Positions 30,404 through 30,709 of a stretch of 30,709 nucleotides of DNA are shown here, one piece after another; within the stretch, counting starts at the first letter, position 1, and every line of letters begins with the position of its first letter. The translations under genes were made by a program, and so were the position numbers. The DNA is from a virus. The notes under the pieces are model-generated. The model made no database searches, was not told the DNA's origin, and saw only the letters and a program-made list of their open reading frames with translations. The DNA lies in IMG/VR virus record IMGVR_UViG_3300047510_000758, positions 1 through 30,709 of that record; one strand, 5' to 3'.

Positions 30404-30709
30404 TAAGTTCCCCATTCATTTTTAAACAACGGTACTTGCAATCTATCGCTATAACGCAGTCCGTGTTTCATAGCTAGTAATGCTACTGCACGATTATTCA
30501 AGGAATAAACACTTTCTACACCACCTACTGGCATAAGATACACATCACCTTTAAATCCTGCATTTCGATATTGATCTCGAGCTTTTAATGCATCTTCAAC
30601 ATCTTGTTCTGTGGCTACAACAAACTTGAGATAGGTATGACCTAATTCTTCGTAACTACGAACAATGTCTGGTCTAATAGCATCCGTCCATAGCTCACCA
30701 CTAGCCGGA
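30403..30709 (-). CDS. queE: 7-carboxy-7-deazaguanine synthase (QueE), C-terminal part
   Basis: Partial: about 101 residues, start outside the window. The end FKGDVYLMPVGGVESVYS, then AVALLAMKHGLRYSDRLQV and FKNEWGT, is characteristic of QueE, whose C-terminus reads YLMP-G followed by RYS-RLHV-LF-N-WG(T/V). QueE is a radical SAM enzyme that makes 7-carboxy-7-deazaguanine, the precursor of preQ0, used for queuosine in tRNA or, in some phages, for guanine replacement in DNA. The SAM cluster motif is outside the window, so this rests on the C-terminus alone. It overlaps the DUF2061 gene (TAATG). Confidence 0.8.
   Translation of the reverse strand, partial: PASGELWTDAIRPDIVRSYEELGHTYLKFVVATEQDVEDALKARDQYRNAGFKGDVYLMPVGGVESVYSLNNRAVALLAMKHGLRYSDRLQVPLFKNEWGT

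Noticed and set aside
1-30709. tRNA genes, CRISPR arrays, insertion sequences, integrase or attachment sites
   Set aside because: No gap is long enough for most of these, no regular spaced repeats were seen, and no transposase or integrase motif occurs in any frame examined.

Overview
The window looks like part of a low-GC, T4-like marine tailed phage genome (myovirus lineage). I infer this from the gene content: phage-type dCMP deaminase, dihydrofolate reductase, thymidylate synthase, a 5'-3' exonuclease, QueE, a MoxR/VWA pair and many short conserved phage proteins, nearly all tightly overlapping. There is no rRNA, tRNA, IS element or CRISPR, and no gene-free stretch longer than about 100 bases. 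The host cannot be read from the sequence; a SAR11-like or other marine host is a guess. No sequence search was run, so family names rest on motifs and memory.

Left block (1-8876, + strand). This is one transcription unit with start/stop overlaps throughout. It holds four consecutive radical SAM proteins with an N-terminal SPASM/twitch-like cysteine module (the first cut by the window edge), an unknown 363-aa protein, an SGNH-like protein, an unlisted 33-aa basic protein, a second SGNH-like protein, a NodU/TobZ-type carbamoyltransferase and a dCMP deaminase. This cassette is the best candidate for an undescribed modification pathway.

Junction (8821-12022). Two glycosyltransferase-like genes diverge from one shared CATG. 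Each overlaps its convergent neighbour.

Centre (11955-18676, - strand). Reading in the direction of transcription: a 73-aa protein, a coiled-coil protein, a 111-aa protein, DHFR, thymidylate synthase, a two-domain SGNH-like protein, a 75-aa protein, an SDR epimerase/dehydratase, a DegT aminotransferase and a Gfo/Idh/MocA oxidoreductase. This is nucleotide synthesis followed by an amino-sugar pathway.

Right block (18739-30709, - strand). Small phage genes, including two unlisted membrane proteins, lie downstream of a zinc-peptidase/VWA protein and its MoxR AAA+ partner. The 21.4-24.2 kb part is the only place with a dense set of sigma70-like promoters (17-bp spacers) and hairpin terminators, which suggests early genes under host RNA polymerase. 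Further right is a long ATGA-coupled operon: QueE (partial), DUF2061, a 129-aa conserved protein, two SGNH-like proteins, an exonuclease, an unlisted 45-aa membrane protein, DUF3307 and several small phage proteins.

Together the genes provide dTMP synthesis (deaminase, ThyA, DHFR), a 7-deazaguanine step (QueE), and a large set of enzymes for making and decorating a sugar or other small molecule (radical SAM, carbamoyltransferase, SGNH, aminotransferase, SDR, Gfo, glycosyltransferases). The final acceptor (virion, host envelope or DNA) is not shown by the sequence.
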